A stretch of 64,000 bases of DNA from JBMORL01 sp049322335 (GCA_049322335.1 JBMORL010000036.1:1-64000); one strand, 5' to 3'. Positions 34,559 to 43,888 are shown, counted from the stretch's first letter. A program made the numbers and translations. Notes: a model not told the origin generated them from the sequence alone.

Positions 34559-34981
34559 ATGACCACTTTCTGCATACAATCACCCGAAGAAATTCCGGCT
34601 GCTGCAAAAAAAATTGTGGAATTTTGCGGGCAGGAAAAAATTATTCTCTTCTGCGGGCAAATGGGGGCAGGAAAAACCACCCTTATCAAATCCATTTGCC
34701 GGCTTTTGGGTGTAAAAGACGAAACCTCTAGTCCCACTTTTGCCATTATCAATCAATATCATTCACCTTCCGGGCCAGTATATCATTTCGATTGCTACCG
34801 CCTGAAAAATGAGAAAGAGGCCTGGGAAACAGGATGCGAAGAGTATTTTCACAGCGGCCACTGGTGCCTGGTAGAATGGCCTGAAATTATTTATAACCTT
34901 TTACCCGGACACTACGTTAAAGTGGAGGTTATAGCAGAGCCAGATCAAACCCGAACACTTACACTTACCAAACAAGCATGA
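34559..34981 (+). CDS. tsaE: tRNA threonylcarbamoyladenosine biosynthesis ATPase TsaE
   Basis: TsaE is the ATPase that supports the TsaBD complex in making the t6A37 modification of ANN-decoding tRNAs. It has 140 residues from the ATG at 34559, with Walker A GQMGAGKTT, the switch-like TSSPTFAIINQY and a Walker B-like HFDCYRL, then LVEWPE. The frame is open upstream to 34496, but that stretch overlaps the divergent Hsp15 start and contains the promoter. The stop overlaps the ald start by ATGA. Confidence 0.92.
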   Translation: MTTFCIQSPEEIPAAAKKIVEFCGQEKIILFCGQMGAGKTTLIKSICRLLGVKDETSSPTFAIINQYHSPSGPVYHFDCYRLKNEKEAWETGCEEYFHSGHWCLVEWPEIIYNLLPGHYVKVEVIAEPDQTRTLTLTKQA

Positions 34982-36198
34982 AGATATCACCCGAAGCCCT
35001 GAAATCGCTGGCTATGGAAGCCGTGATGATTCCCCAGGAGGAGATGCTGGAGATCGGAAAAAAGAAAAAGAGCCTGTTCATCGGAATTCCCCGTGAAACT
35101 TCTTTCCAGGAAAACCGCGTGGCGCTGGTGCCTGATGCCGTATCGCTGCTGGTTAGTAACGGCCACCGCGTTGTCGTAGAAACCAATGCCGGAAAAATGG
35201 CCAATTTCACCGATAACGAATACAGCGAAGCCGGTGCACAAATTGCCTATGATACTTCGGAAGTGTGGAAAGCCGATGTAATTATGAAAGTAGCGCCACC
35301 GTCAGGAGAAGAAATCAACCTGATGCAACCGCGCCAAACTATTTTTTCAGCTCTTCAGTTAAGTGTGCAGCCCAAAGACACACTGAAAAAACTGATGCAG
35401 AAAAAAATCACTGCTATTGCCTGGGAACACATCCGCGATGAAGAAGGAATTTATCCTGTAGTGCGTTCGATGGGAGAAATTGCAGGAACTTCTTCCATTC
35501 TTATTGCAGCTGAATATTTAAGTAAAACCAATAACGGAAAAGGAATGATTATGGGTGGTGTGGCCGGAATCACACCTACCGAGGTAGTCATTCTCGGAGC
35601 AGGAACTGTTGGAGAATACGCCACACGATCGGCCCTGGGACTGGGTGCAACCGTAAAGATTTTTGACAGCTCGTTATATCGTTTAAGAAGATTGCAAAAT
35701 GATCTGGGATTGCGTGTAAATACGTCCATCCTTCAGCCACGTGTTATTGAAAAATCACTGAAGACAGCCGATGTGGTAATTGGTGCCATACGTGCCAAAG
35801 CAGGGCGAACACCCTGCGTGGTGACCGAAACCATGATTGAAGGGATGAAAGAAGGATCGGTGCTTATTGACATAAGCATCGACCAGGGAGGTTGTTTTGA
35901 AACTTCGAGGGTTACCAATCATACCAACCCGGTTTTTGTAAAACATGGTATTATTCACTATTGTGTTCCCAATATTGCCTCCCGTGTTCCGAGAACAGCA
36001 TCCTTTGCATTAAGTAATATTTTTGGCCCCTTGCTTATCAATATTGGCGATGCAGGAGGATGTGAAAAACTCATCAAGCAGGATCTCGGTTTTCGCAATG
36101 GAGTATATATTTTACAGGGAACACTTTCCAATGCAGCATTGGGTGAAGCTTTTAATCTTCCCTATAAAGATATCGATCTTTTATCCGCTGCTTTGTAA
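34978..36198 (+). CDS. ald: Alanine dehydrogenase
   Basis: This NAD-dependent enzyme interconverts alanine and pyruvate plus ammonia. The 406-residue protein has an N-terminal extension of about 30 residues, then IGIPRETSFQENRVALVP, the catalytic region with AWEHIRDEEGIYPVVRSMGEIAG, the NAD-binding VVILGAGTVGEYA and IDQGGCFETSR, and matches the longer Bacteroidota type of alanine dehydrogenase/NAD(P) transhydrogenase alpha-like proteins. It is translationally coupled to tsaE (ATGA). The order tsaE, ald, DUF4258, proline dehydrogenase, aroB recurs in Flavobacteriia by my recollection. Confidence 0.92.
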   Translation: MKISPEALKSLAMEAVMIPQEEMLEIGKKKKSLFIGIPRETSFQENRVALVPDAVSLLVSNGHRVVVETNAGKMANFTDNEYSEAGAQIAYDTSEVWKADVIMKVAPPSGEEINLMQPRQTIFSALQLSVQPKDTLKKLMQKKITAIAWEHIRDEEGIYPVVRSMGEIAGTSSILIAAEYLSKTNNGKGMIMGGVAGITPTEVVILGAGTVGEYATRSALGLGATVKIFDSSLYRLRRLQNDLGLRVNTSILQPRVIEKSLKTADVVIGAIRAKAGRTPCVVTETMIEGMKEGSVLIDISIDQGGCFETSRVTNHTNPVFVKHGIIHYCVPNIASRVPRTASFALSNIFGPLLINIGDAGGCEKLIKQDLGFRNGVYILQGTLSNAALGEAFNLPYKDIDLLSAAL

Positions 36199-36239
36199 TT
36201 TCAACTCCTGTACTTTTGTTGCAGGATAAAATGCGGATG

Positions 36240-36436
36240 TAATGTCACCCCTTCGGGGTTTTAGTTGTTATCTGTTTTTATTTCGGGATTAAAATAATGC
36301 CACTCCTTCGGAGTTTTTTATACCAATTGAAAATTTAATTATAACTTACTTCGGGTAAGCATAAAATCCCGAAGGAATGGTATTATTTTAACCTGAAATG
36401 TAATCAGCAAAAAAGAACCCCGAAGGGGTGACATTA
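36240..36436. repeat. Palindromic CTTCGG-hairpin element, copy A
   Basis: The 21-nt outer arms at 36240-36260 and 36416-36436 are exact reverse complements, and inner arms at 36289-36311 and 36369-36391 match with two mismatches. Each arm has an internal mini-hairpin with a CTTCGG (UUCG-tetraloop) or complementary core: ACCCC-TTCG-GGGT, ACTCC-TTCG-GAGT and a central TTAC-TTCGG-GTAA. It fills most of the 316-nt ORF-free gap between ald and the DUF4258 gene. A second, degraded copy lies at 48655-48830. No transposase is associated. Confidence 0.8.
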
Positions 36437-36502
36437 TACACGCACCCACTCCTCCAAAAGCAAAATTTCCCGAAAACTCATCATAGCTATAATCAATTCC
36501 AT

Positions 36503-36510
36503 TACCTTCG
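36503..36510 (+). promoter_or_regulatory. Promoter of DUF4258 gene, 4 nt before ATG (TTCG variant)
   Basis: TACCTTCG, 7 of 8 to TAnnTTTG, ends 4 nt before the ATG at 36515 and supports that start. Confidence 0.45.
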
Positions 36511-36514
36511 CAGC

Positions 36515-37222
36515 ATGACTTTCTGGAAAAGAATACGTTATTATCTCATCGGGGTGTCTATCGGTCTGGTTGTCTCTTTTTTCTTTTTCCAGGGAAGAGG
36601 TTGTGCGTGGCTGCCGGGAAACCGTGTAATGAAAAAAATTTCTGAATCGATGATACTCCGCACCGACTCCATAGCATGTGTGCTGAAATGCCATGAAATT
36701 ACCGATGAAGATATTTTTACCCTGTTTACAGATGGAGATGTTTTGTTCAGTGAAAGTGAAACACATAGTGAGCCGAAAAAATACGTATTGGAAGGAAACC
36801 GGGTAAATAACGGACACTCGTTTAAACTCAAATTTATTGTGAGGGATTCTACCTCGCTAATTACAGAAGTGATATCAGATGAAAAATGTGAGTGCGGAGG
36901 AAAAAACGATTCTACGCTTCACATTGTAAACATGCCCGACAATATGGTAAAAAAAGTTTTACAACAAAGAAATTTAACGGTGACTTCGGAAGTGAAATGT
37001 AAAATGGATTGTTATGAATTGCAGGATAAAGACATTTATCAGCTTATAGAAAACGGTGAAATTAACAAAAGCATGAGTACACCCCGGTCGTTTCCCTACC
37101 CGGTTTATTATATCAGCAACAATGAATATGAATTGAAAATGGAAATAACACCGGAACGCTCGAGAGTATTGAAATTGCAGCATAAAAAAAATCATTCGTG
37201 CACCTGTACGGAAACAGAGTGA
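36515..37222 (+). CDS. DUF4258 membrane-anchored protein with duplicated domain
   Basis: A 235-residue protein of unknown function with one N-terminal membrane helix (about 8-27). Two copies of a ~90-residue DUF4258-type domain follow: each begins with a Cys-containing helix and an ExxDEDI/LQDKDI element (CHEITDEDIFTLFTDGD; CKMDCYELQDKDIYQLIENGE), continues into beta-strands and ends with CECG or CTCT. The frame is open to 36428, but the promoter at 36503-36510 and the normal N-terminus favour the ATG at 36515. Its stop abuts the proline dehydrogenase stop with no base between. Confidence 0.75.
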   Translation: MTFWKRIRYYLIGVSIGLVVSFFFFQGRGCAWLPGNRVMKKISESMILRTDSIACVLKCHEITDEDIFTLFTDGDVLFSESETHSEPKKYVLEGNRVNNGHSFKLKFIVRDSTSLITEVISDEKCECGGKNDSTLHIVNMPDNMVKKVLQQRNLTVTSEVKCKMDCYELQDKDIYQLIENGEINKSMSTPRSFPYPVYYISNNEYELKMEITPERSRVLKLQHKKNHSCTCTETE

Positions 37223-38395
37223 TCACCCGGTAACAGACTTTCTTCTTTTTCTCTCTTTGATTATCAAACTTAATTCCCTGCCTGTTTGTCCTTTCACTGA
37301 AGTATTTTCCTGTGCCCTGCGGATGAGGTAGGGCAACACTTCCTTCACCGGGCCATAGGGAACATATTTGGCTACATTATAACTGTCTGCGGACAAGTTG
37401 TATGAAATATGATCGCTCATTCCCAGCAACTGGGCAAAATAAATCCGTTTATCGTTTTTCGCAATATGATGCTTTTCCATCAACTGAGAAAGGAACAAAG
37501 CACTTTCTTCGTTATGCGAACCGGCACAGATAGAAACATGGTCAAGATGCTGCAAACAAAATTCCAGGGCTGCATTATAATCCCTGTCGGTAGCTGATTT
37601 ATCGGGTTGAATGGGCGAAGGATAATTCATTTCTGCTGCACGTTCCCGTTCTTTCTCCATATAGGCGCCCCGTACCAGTTTCAGTCCGATTTTATAACCG
37701 TTCTTTTTTGCATTTTCAATACTGTTTTTTGTAAATGTAAGGCGATCGTGGCGGTAAAGCTGCACGGTATTAAAAACGATCGCTTTTTGTTTGTTGTATT
37801 TTGCCATCATGGTGTGTGCCAGGTGATCGATGGCATTTTGAATCCAGCTTTCTTCTGCGTCAATAAAGACAGGAGTATCGGCTTCGTATGCATTCAGGCA
37901 GATGTTATCCACCCGCTGCACGACACGGAGATATTCTTTTTTTTCTTCTTCTGTGAGTTCCTTTTCTTCGCTCACTTTTTCCAGCAATTCAAACCTTGCC
38001 ACACCGGTAAGCTTAAAAACACAAAATGGAATCATTGGATTTCCTTTGGCAATTTTTGTAGTGTCAATTATCTCTGCCGATGTTTTATCGAGGTCTTCTT
38101 CGCTGTGTTTTCCTTCTACAGAGTAATCGAGAATAGTACCTATGCCTGATCTTCCAAGTTCTTCTACCCTTGCTTTGCATTCATCAATATTTTCTCCCCC
38201 GCAAAACTGGCGGAAAATCGTTTTCTTGACCAATCCTTTAATGGGTAAACGAAGCTTAAATGCCAATACCGTTAGTGATTTCCCGATATTGACAAACATG
38301 GGGCGGCTTACCATTTTAAAAAGCAGCGAAGCCCTCTTAAGGTCTTTGTCGCTTTTTGCCGCGAAGGCCTTTTCAGTATTGTCAAATGAAAGCAT
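37223..38395 (-). CDS. Proline dehydrogenase (monofunctional)
   Basis: This FAD enzyme oxidises L-proline to pyrroline-5-carboxylate. The 390-residue protein is the stand-alone eukaryote/Bacteroidota type, without P5C dehydrogenase. It has the barrel motifs FCVFKLTGVARF, VFIDAEESWIQ, FNTVQLYRHDRL, GLKLVRGAYMEKER, AGSHNEES and the C-terminal YVPYGPVKEVLPYLIRRAQEN. It is monocistronic, with its own short-leader promoter. Confidence 0.93.
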   Translation of the reverse strand: MLSFDNTEKAFAAKSDKDLKRASLLFKMVSRPMFVNIGKSLTVLAFKLRLPIKGLVKKTIFRQFCGGENIDECKARVEELGRSGIGTILDYSVEGKHSEEDLDKTSAEIIDTTKIAKGNPMIPFCVFKLTGVARFELLEKVSEEKELTEEEKKEYLRVVQRVDNICLNAYEADTPVFIDAEESWIQNAIDHLAHTMMAKYNKQKAIVFNTVQLYRHDRLTFTKNSIENAKKNGYKIGLKLVRGAYMEKERERAAEMNYPSPIQPDKSATDRDYNAALEFCLQHLDHVSICAGSHNEESALFLSQLMEKHHIAKNDKRIYFAQLLGMSDHISYNLSADSYNVAKYVPYGPVKEVLPYLIRRAQENTSVKGQTGRELSLIIKERKRRKSVTG

Positions 38396-38403
38396 GTACG
38401 GGG

Positions 38404-38411
38404 CAAATATA
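38404..38411 (-). promoter_or_regulatory. Proline dehydrogenase promoter, 8 nt before ATG
   Basis: TATATTTG on the minus strand, perfect -7 match, ending 8 nt before the ATG at 38395. Confidence 0.55.
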
Positions 38412-38446
38412 AGATTGTAGCGGGGATATTTGCAAAACGAAAGACA

Positions 38447-38560
38447 GTGATAAGTGATCAGCGATAAGTAATGAATAAAATCAGTTTGGAATTAAATACC
38501 GCTTAACTAAACGGAGAGATTGGTTAAATACTCACTTTCTCATCACTGATCACCCATCAC
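38447..38560. repeat. Inverted repeat of GTGATAAGTGATCAG words
   Basis: GTGATAAGTGATCAGCGAT (38447-38465) is inverted at 38542-38560 with 16 of 19 positions matching. Further GATAAGTGA/TCACTTATC words (38449-38457, 38563-38571) continue the pattern. It lies between the divergent proline dehydrogenase and aroB genes. Confidence 0.6.
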
Positions 38561-38600
38561 TTTTCACTTATCCTCCTGCAAATCAATAAGGCATATTATA

Positions 38601-38608
38601 TAAGTTTG
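38601..38608 (+). promoter_or_regulatory. aroB promoter -7 element
   Basis: TAAGTTTG, perfect TAnnTTTG, 37 nt before the GTG start of aroB. Confidence 0.5.
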
Positions 38609-38645
38609 GTTTGTGGCCTTTCTACATTTCCCTTAACTTTAACCC

Positions 38646-39731
38646 GTGATAAAAACCCTTCAGAGTATTAACCATCCTGTTTATTTCGGTCCGCTGGCAG
38701 ATTCGCCATTGCAGAAATACCTTTCGTCTGCTGAAAATAAAAAAGCCAAAAAATTCATCCTGGTGGATGAACATACACTTGACAGTTGTTTTCCCCGGCT
38801 GATAGAACAGGTTCCTGCCCTGAAAGATGCCGAAGTGATTGAAATGGAAAGCGGTGAACAAAACAAAAATATTGATATCTGTATACGCGTCTGGGAAGCA
38901 CTGGCCGAGCTGAAAGCCGACAGGCAATCTGTTTTTATTAACCTGGGAGGAGGAGTGATTGGCGATATGGGTGGTTTTATTGCCGCTACTTTTAAACGCG
39001 GTCTCCGGTTTATCCAGATTCCAACTACATTACTTGCGCAGGTAGATGCTTCAGTGGGTGGAAAAGTGGCTATAGACCTGGCCGGGCTAAAAAATAGTGT
39101 AGGATTATTCAGCAGGCCCGAAGCCGTTTACATCGACCCATCGTTCCTCATCACCCTCAGTAAACGCGAAATGTTGTCGGGATTTGCTGAAATGATCAAA
39201 CATGGACTGATAGCTGATGTGGAATACTGGAAACAACTGAAAAAAATAAATTTTGCCGAAATTTTTTCCTTCTACGGGTTCATTTACCGGTCGGTAGAAA
39301 TAAAAAACGCTATTGTAACGGAAGACCCGCAGGAAAAAGGGAAAAGAAAACTGCTGAATTTTGGCCACACCATTGGTCATGCCATTGAAGCACTTTCACT
39401 GGAAGGGGGAAGAAAACCACTTACTCACGGTGAAGCCATTGCTATAGGCATGATTTGTGAAAGCAGGTTGTCTAATAAAGAAAAAAGCCTGACGAATGAC
39501 GGGTTGGAAGAAATTGTGTCTTATTTATACGAACTTTATCCTTTTTACACTATTGATGAAATGGATCATCACCGGCTGATAGAGCTGATGCGGAACGACA
39601 AAAAAAACAATAACGATTCCATCAACTTTACTTTATTATCAGCTGCCGGAGCCGGGGTCACCGATTGTTCCTGTACAGCCGATGCCATCAGGGAATCTTT
39701 ACGATATTATTCAAATTTACGATTGCGATGA
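38646..39731 (+). CDS. aroB: 3-dehydroquinate synthase
   Basis: The second enzyme of the shikimate pathway (DAHP to 3-dehydroquinate, NAD and a divalent metal). The 361-residue protein starts at GTG and has the NAD-binding LGGGVIGDMGGFIAATFKRG, PTTLLAQVDASVGGKVAID, EMIKHGLIAD and the metal-binding NFGHTIGHAIE with LTHGEAIAIGM. The stop overlaps the aroA start by ATGA. Confidence 0.95.
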   Translation: MIKTLQSINHPVYFGPLADSPLQKYLSSAENKKAKKFILVDEHTLDSCFPRLIEQVPALKDAEVIEMESGEQNKNIDICIRVWEALAELKADRQSVFINLGGGVIGDMGGFIAATFKRGLRFIQIPTTLLAQVDASVGGKVAIDLAGLKNSVGLFSRPEAVYIDPSFLITLSKREMLSGFAEMIKHGLIADVEYWKQLKKINFAEIFSFYGFIYRSVEIKNAIVTEDPQEKGKRKLLNFGHTIGHAIEALSLEGGRKPLTHGEAIAIGMICESRLSNKEKSLTNDGLEEIVSYLYELYPFYTIDEMDHHRLIELMRNDKKNNNDSINFTLLSAAGAGVTDCSCTADAIRESLRYYSNLRLR

Positions 39732-40999
39732 AAGCTGTAATCCATGCCGGAAATTTTCATGCCGGCCCTCACCGGGTAGAACTTCCTTCCTCAAAAAGCA
39801 TTTCCAACCGCATGCTTATCATACAGCATCTTTGCCCTCAACCACTTTTTCTTCATCACCTGTCATCTGCTAAAGACACTTCCACGTTAGTTGAATTGCT
39901 GAAAAAAATAAAAGAAAAAAACACCGGTAACCTTGATACAGGTCCTGCCGGAACCACGTTTCGTTTCCTCACCGCATTATTATCCATAACCGAAGGCACT
40001 CATTTTCTCACCGGTAGTGAAAGGATGAAAGAGCGTCCCGTGGAAACACTGGTAAACGCACTGCGCTCATTGGGGGCTGATATAATGTATACCGAAAGAA
40101 ACGGATTCCCTCCATTGAAAATTACAGGCAAAAAAATTACAGGTGGAGAATTGGTGATGAACACCTCGGTAAGCAGCCAGTTTGTTTCTGCAATGATGTT
40201 GATTGCTACCGAAATGCAAAACGGACTTACCATTCACTTCAGTGAAAAACCGGTTTCCTGGCCCTACATCCGTATGACAGCTGAATTAATGCAACTCCAG
40301 GGAATTTCAATACGGCTGAATGAAAATTTTGTACAAATTTCTCCGGGAAATTATAAAAAAGGTGATTTCACCATTGAAGCTGACTGGAGTTCGGCCTCCT
40401 ATTGGTATGAAGTGGCGGCACTAAGCGAAGAATGCGAAATTCACCTGGGAGGGTTATCAAAAAACAGCCTGCAGGCCGATGTGACGGCTGCTGCCATTTT
40501 TGAAAAATTCGGTGTAAAAACGTTTTACCATCCCACCGGTATCATCCTTTCGAAAGAAAAAAATCCAGGCCTCCCTAACCGGTTTGAATATAATTTTTCA
40601 GATTGTCCTGACATTGCACAAACAGTTGCCTGTACCTGTGCCGGTCTTGGCATCGAAGCCCATCTCTCAGGCCTTTCTACTCTTCGTATAAAAGAAACTG
40701 ATCGTATTTCCGCACTCATCACAGAATTAAAAAAACTAAACATCTCCTGTGAAACCAAAAAAAATGATGAGCTGATCATCCTTTCCCAAAAAAACCATGC
40801 ATCACCTGATGGCTCGTGGCTTATCCCTCATGGCTCTATTTCCACCTACCACGATCACCGCATGGCTCTTGCCTTTGCTCCCCTGTCGCTGAAATGCGCA
40901 GAAATTTCCATTGAAAACCCCGGTGTTGTTGAAAAATCATATCCTTTATGGTGGAATGATCTTTCCAAAGCAGGTTTCCATATAAATTATGTAAATTAG
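39728..40999 (+). CDS. aroA: 3-phosphoshikimate 1-carboxyvinyltransferase (EPSP synthase)
   Basis: This enzyme transfers enolpyruvyl from PEP to shikimate-3-phosphate. It has 423 residues from the ATG at 39728, whose ATGA overlaps the aroB stop; the longer frame to 39665 lies inside aroB and was rejected. Motifs are ELPSSKSISNRMLI, DTGPAGTTFRFLTALLS, ERPVETLVNALRSLGA, SSQFVSAMMLIA, DWSSASYW and TYHDHRMALAFAPL. The N-terminal LDTGPAGTTFRF replaces the usual GNAGTTMRF, a variation also found in other Bacteroidota. Confidence 0.93.
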   Translation: MKAVIHAGNFHAGPHRVELPSSKSISNRMLIIQHLCPQPLFLHHLSSAKDTSTLVELLKKIKEKNTGNLDTGPAGTTFRFLTALLSITEGTHFLTGSERMKERPVETLVNALRSLGADIMYTERNGFPPLKITGKKITGGELVMNTSVSSQFVSAMMLIATEMQNGLTIHFSEKPVSWPYIRMTAELMQLQGISIRLNENFVQISPGNYKKGDFTIEADWSSASYWYEVAALSEECEIHLGGLSKNSLQADVTAAAIFEKFGVKTFYHPTGIILSKEKNPGLPNRFEYNFSDCPDIAQTVACTCAGLGIEAHLSGLSTLRIKETDRISALITELKKLNISCETKKNDELIILSQKNHASPDGSWLIPHGSISTYHDHRMALAFAPLSLKCAEISIENPGVVEKSYPLWWNDLSKAGFHINYVN

Positions 41000-41006
41000 A
41001 ACCAAA

Positions 41007-43796
41007 ATGAAGGCTATGAATTTCCGTTACAAACCAGTCGTAGCGTTACTAACGTTATTGGCATTAGTGTATTTTACACTGCCTGATAAAAAACCCGCTT
41101 CCTTTGAAAAGAAAAAAAGCGGATCGCCCATGGGCACCGGAACACCCGATGACCCTTCGGCATTACAGGAATGGGAACACCTGCGGCTGGCCGACCCTTC
41201 CACCGGTGAAATTCCTGCCGGTATCAGGAAACGGGAATTGGCTTTTGCAGCATCTCTTCCTAAAAATTTTTCACGAAACTTAACCTGGACACTCATTGGT
41301 CCGAAAAACCTGGGAGGAAGAACCCGGGCGCTGGCGCTGGATGTGCGAAATGAAAATATTATTCTGGCCGGTGGCGTTACCGGTGGCGTTTGGCGCTCTG
41401 CTGATGCCGGTGTTTCTTTTTCCAAAACAACAGATCCCGGACAATTACACAGTGTTACTTCACTGGCACAGGATATCCGACCCGGAAAAGAAGATACCTG
41501 GTATATGGGAACAGGAGAATATTATGCCATTGTAAGCGGCACCAGTTTCACCTCACGTTTCAGTGGTGACGGAATTTTTAAGTCCTCCGATAACGGACAA
41601 ACATGGACACAACTGGCTTCCACCGCATCAGGCACACCCCAAACACTTTATACCAATGGCGATATGGATTTTGTATGGCGTGTTGTTACAGATCATACAG
41701 ATACTAACGATGTGGTGCTTGCTGCTGTTTACAACGGAATTAAAAGAAGCGCAGACGGGGGAAATTCATGGACTAACGTATTGGGCATTGACACTACCAA
41801 CATCAACACTTCTGATTATACCGACATCATCATCACTCCCAACGGAACATTTTTTGCAGCACTTTCAGGAGATGGCCCGGATAAGGGAATTTATCGTTCG
41901 GATGATGGCATCACCTGGACCAATATTACTCCTTCCACCGGTTTTCCTTCTACCTATTACCGTGTGACGATGGCTGCCAATCCGCAAAATGAGAATGCGG
42001 TGATGTTTGTAATGGAATCACCGGGGTCAGGGCCTAACGACCACTCCATCTGGAAATACACTTATCTGTCAGGAAACGGTTCCGGCAGCGGAGGGATGTG
42101 GGAAAACCGGTCGTCTAATTTACCCAACGGAACATGCACCGGATATTTTGATTTTGATTTTGGCTATTTCCATACACAGGGAGGATATGATATGTTTGTT
42201 GCTTTTCATCCCACCGATTCCAATACCGTTTTCATTGGAGGAACCAACCTGTATCGTTCCAGCGATCAGTTTACTTCTTCAGCCTACGACTGGATCGGAG
42301 GTTATCAGTGTGCAGCTAATCCTGCCGATTATGTTTATCCCGGGCATCACCCCGACCAGCACGGAATGATTTTTCTGCCTTCCAATACCAACACCGCTAT
42401 TTCTTTCAACGATGGAGGTATTTTTAAATCCACCAACGTAATGGCGCCAACCGTTAGCTGGTCGACTTTGAATAACGGTTATGTCACTTCGCAGTTTTAT
42501 ACCGTTTCGCTCGAAGAAGGAGATGTGGCCACCGATTTTCTTACTGCCGGTGCACAGGATAACGGAACATGGTTTACCAACGCCAATCACATGGATTCGC
42601 TTTGGAAATGGGTTTTTAATGGCGATGGCTCGTATTGTGAAATTCCATATGGAAGAAATTTTTATGTCCTGTCTATTCAACAGGGAAAAATTTATAAAGT
42701 GCTGATGGATGATAACGGTGACACCACTGCTACAAGAAGGATTGATCCCACGGGCGGGCCCCCTTCCTACCCGTTCATCAATTCATTTATCATGGATCCG
42801 AACAACAATAACCGGTTGTATGTTTCCGCCAACAATGTCATCTGGAGAAACGATGATTTAGCCGGAATACCGGTTAACGGAGATATTTACAATACCATTT
42901 CCACCAACTGGACCAAGATCACACAATCTACCATTTCAGGGGCGCTTGACGGAGGAATAGTTTGTATTGAAATGCCGCTTAATATTCCCGATGTGGTGTA
43001 TTATGGAACCAACAAAAGCAAATTGTTTAAACTCACGAATGCTTCAGGAGCTACTCCGGTGAAGTCAGCTTTAAGCACAGCCGGAATGCCTGCCAACAGC
43101 TACATCAGTTCTATTGCGGCCAACCCGTTTGACGGAAATGAATTACTGGTTACTTTTTCAAACTATGGAGTAAAAAGTATTTTTTATTCTTCCAACGGAG
43201 GAACATCTTTTGCGGATATAAGCGGCAACCTCGAAGAATTTGCTGACGGAACCGGATCGGGTCCTGCTGTTTACTGGTCAACCATTTATCCTTCTTCTCC
43301 AAAATTATATCTTGTGGGAACCAGCATCGGGTTATTTTCCACCGATTCACTGAACGGAGCCAATACGGTTTGGGTACAGGAAGGCCCCAATGATATAGGA
43401 AACGTGGTGATCAATATGATCAAAGCAAGAACTTTTGATGGAAAAATAGCTGTAGCTACTCACGGTAATGGCATATACACTTCACAACTGACTCCCGTAG
43501 TGGGGCTACATCAAAACCTGCTGGAAGAACTAACGGTACACAACTATCCGAACCCGTTTATCGACTGGACAACAATTGAATTTTCACTGGAGAAAGAAAG
43601 CCGGGTGAAAATGAGAATTTACGATATGAACGGAAAGATGATTTACTCTGCTGCAGATAAACATTTTCCTTCCGGAAAACATATCCTCACCTGGAACCGG
43701 GAAAATACAAACGGGCAAAAAGCAGCCAGCGGAACCTATTTACTGTACATGGAAATTAACGGAAAAAAGTTGTCGCGCAAGCTGATAGTAGAGTAG
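41007..43796 (+). CDS. BNR/sortilin-repeat secreted protein with T9SS sorting domain
   Basis: A 929-residue exported protein. An N-terminal hydrophobic signal or anchor (about 8-26) precedes a beta-propeller region with many Asp-box/BNR-like repeats (SADAGVSFSKT, SSDNGQTWTQL, SADGGNSWTNV, SDDGITWTNI, SSNGGTSFADI), as in sortilin/Vps10 and sialidase-like folds. The C-terminal type A sorting domain is at NYPNPFIDWTTIEFSL (about 850-929). There is no glycosidase active site that I can point to. It starts 7 nt after aroA without a visible promoter, so it appears to be co-transcribed with the shikimate genes, an odd pairing. Confidence 0.83.
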   Translation: MKAMNFRYKPVVALLTLLALVYFTLPDKKPASFEKKKSGSPMGTGTPDDPSALQEWEHLRLADPSTGEIPAGIRKRELAFAASLPKNFSRNLTWTLIGPKNLGGRTRALALDVRNENIILAGGVTGGVWRSADAGVSFSKTTDPGQLHSVTSLAQDIRPGKEDTWYMGTGEYYAIVSGTSFTSRFSGDGIFKSSDNGQTWTQLASTASGTPQTLYTNGDMDFVWRVVTDHTDTNDVVLAAVYNGIKRSADGGNSWTNVLGIDTTNINTSDYTDIIITPNGTFFAALSGDGPDKGIYRSDDGITWTNITPSTGFPSTYYRVTMAANPQNENAVMFVMESPGSGPNDHSIWKYTYLSGNGSGSGGMWENRSSNLPNGTCTGYFDFDFGYFHTQGGYDMFVAFHPTDSNTVFIGGTNLYRSSDQFTSSAYDWIGGYQCAANPADYVYPGHHPDQHGMIFLPSNTNTAISFNDGGIFKSTNVMAPTVSWSTLNNGYVTSQFYTVSLEEGDVATDFLTAGAQDNGTWFTNANHMDSLWKWVFNGDGSYCEIPYGRNFYVLSIQQGKIYKVLMDDNGDTTATRRIDPTGGPPSYPFINSFIMDPNNNNRLYVSANNVIWRNDDLAGIPVNGDIYNTISTNWTKITQSTISGALDGGIVCIEMPLNIPDVVYYGTNKSKLFKLTNASGATPVKSALSTAGMPANSYISSIAANPFDGNELLVTFSNYGVKSIFYSSNGGTSFADISGNLEEFADGTGSGPAVYWSTIYPSSPKLYLVGTSIGLFSTDSLNGANTVWVQEGPNDIGNVVINMIKARTFDGKIAVATHGNGIYTSQLTPVVGLHQNLLEELTVHNYPNPFIDWTTIEFSLEKESRVKMRIYDMNGKMIYSAADKHFPSGKHILTWNRENTNGQKAASGTYLLYMEINGKKLSRKLIVE

Positions 43797-43873
43797 TTTT
43801 TTCGCTTTGCAGGTAGATTTTTTGAACAAAAAAACCCTGTCTTTGTTACTATGGATATCCGCCAAATAAGGCG

Positions 43874-43881
43874 TATATTTG
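43874..43881 (+). promoter_or_regulatory. queD operon promoter, 7 nt before ATG
   Basis: TATATTTG, perfect -7 match, ending 7 nt before the ATG at 43889. Confidence 0.55.
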
Positions 43882-43888
43882 CAGCCTG

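Noticed and set aside
36211..36218. TACTTTTG as promoter of the DUF4258 gene
   Set aside because: It is 297 nt before the ATG with the palindromic element between, and a closer element exists at 36503. It could serve a transcript through the repeat, but no gene supports this.
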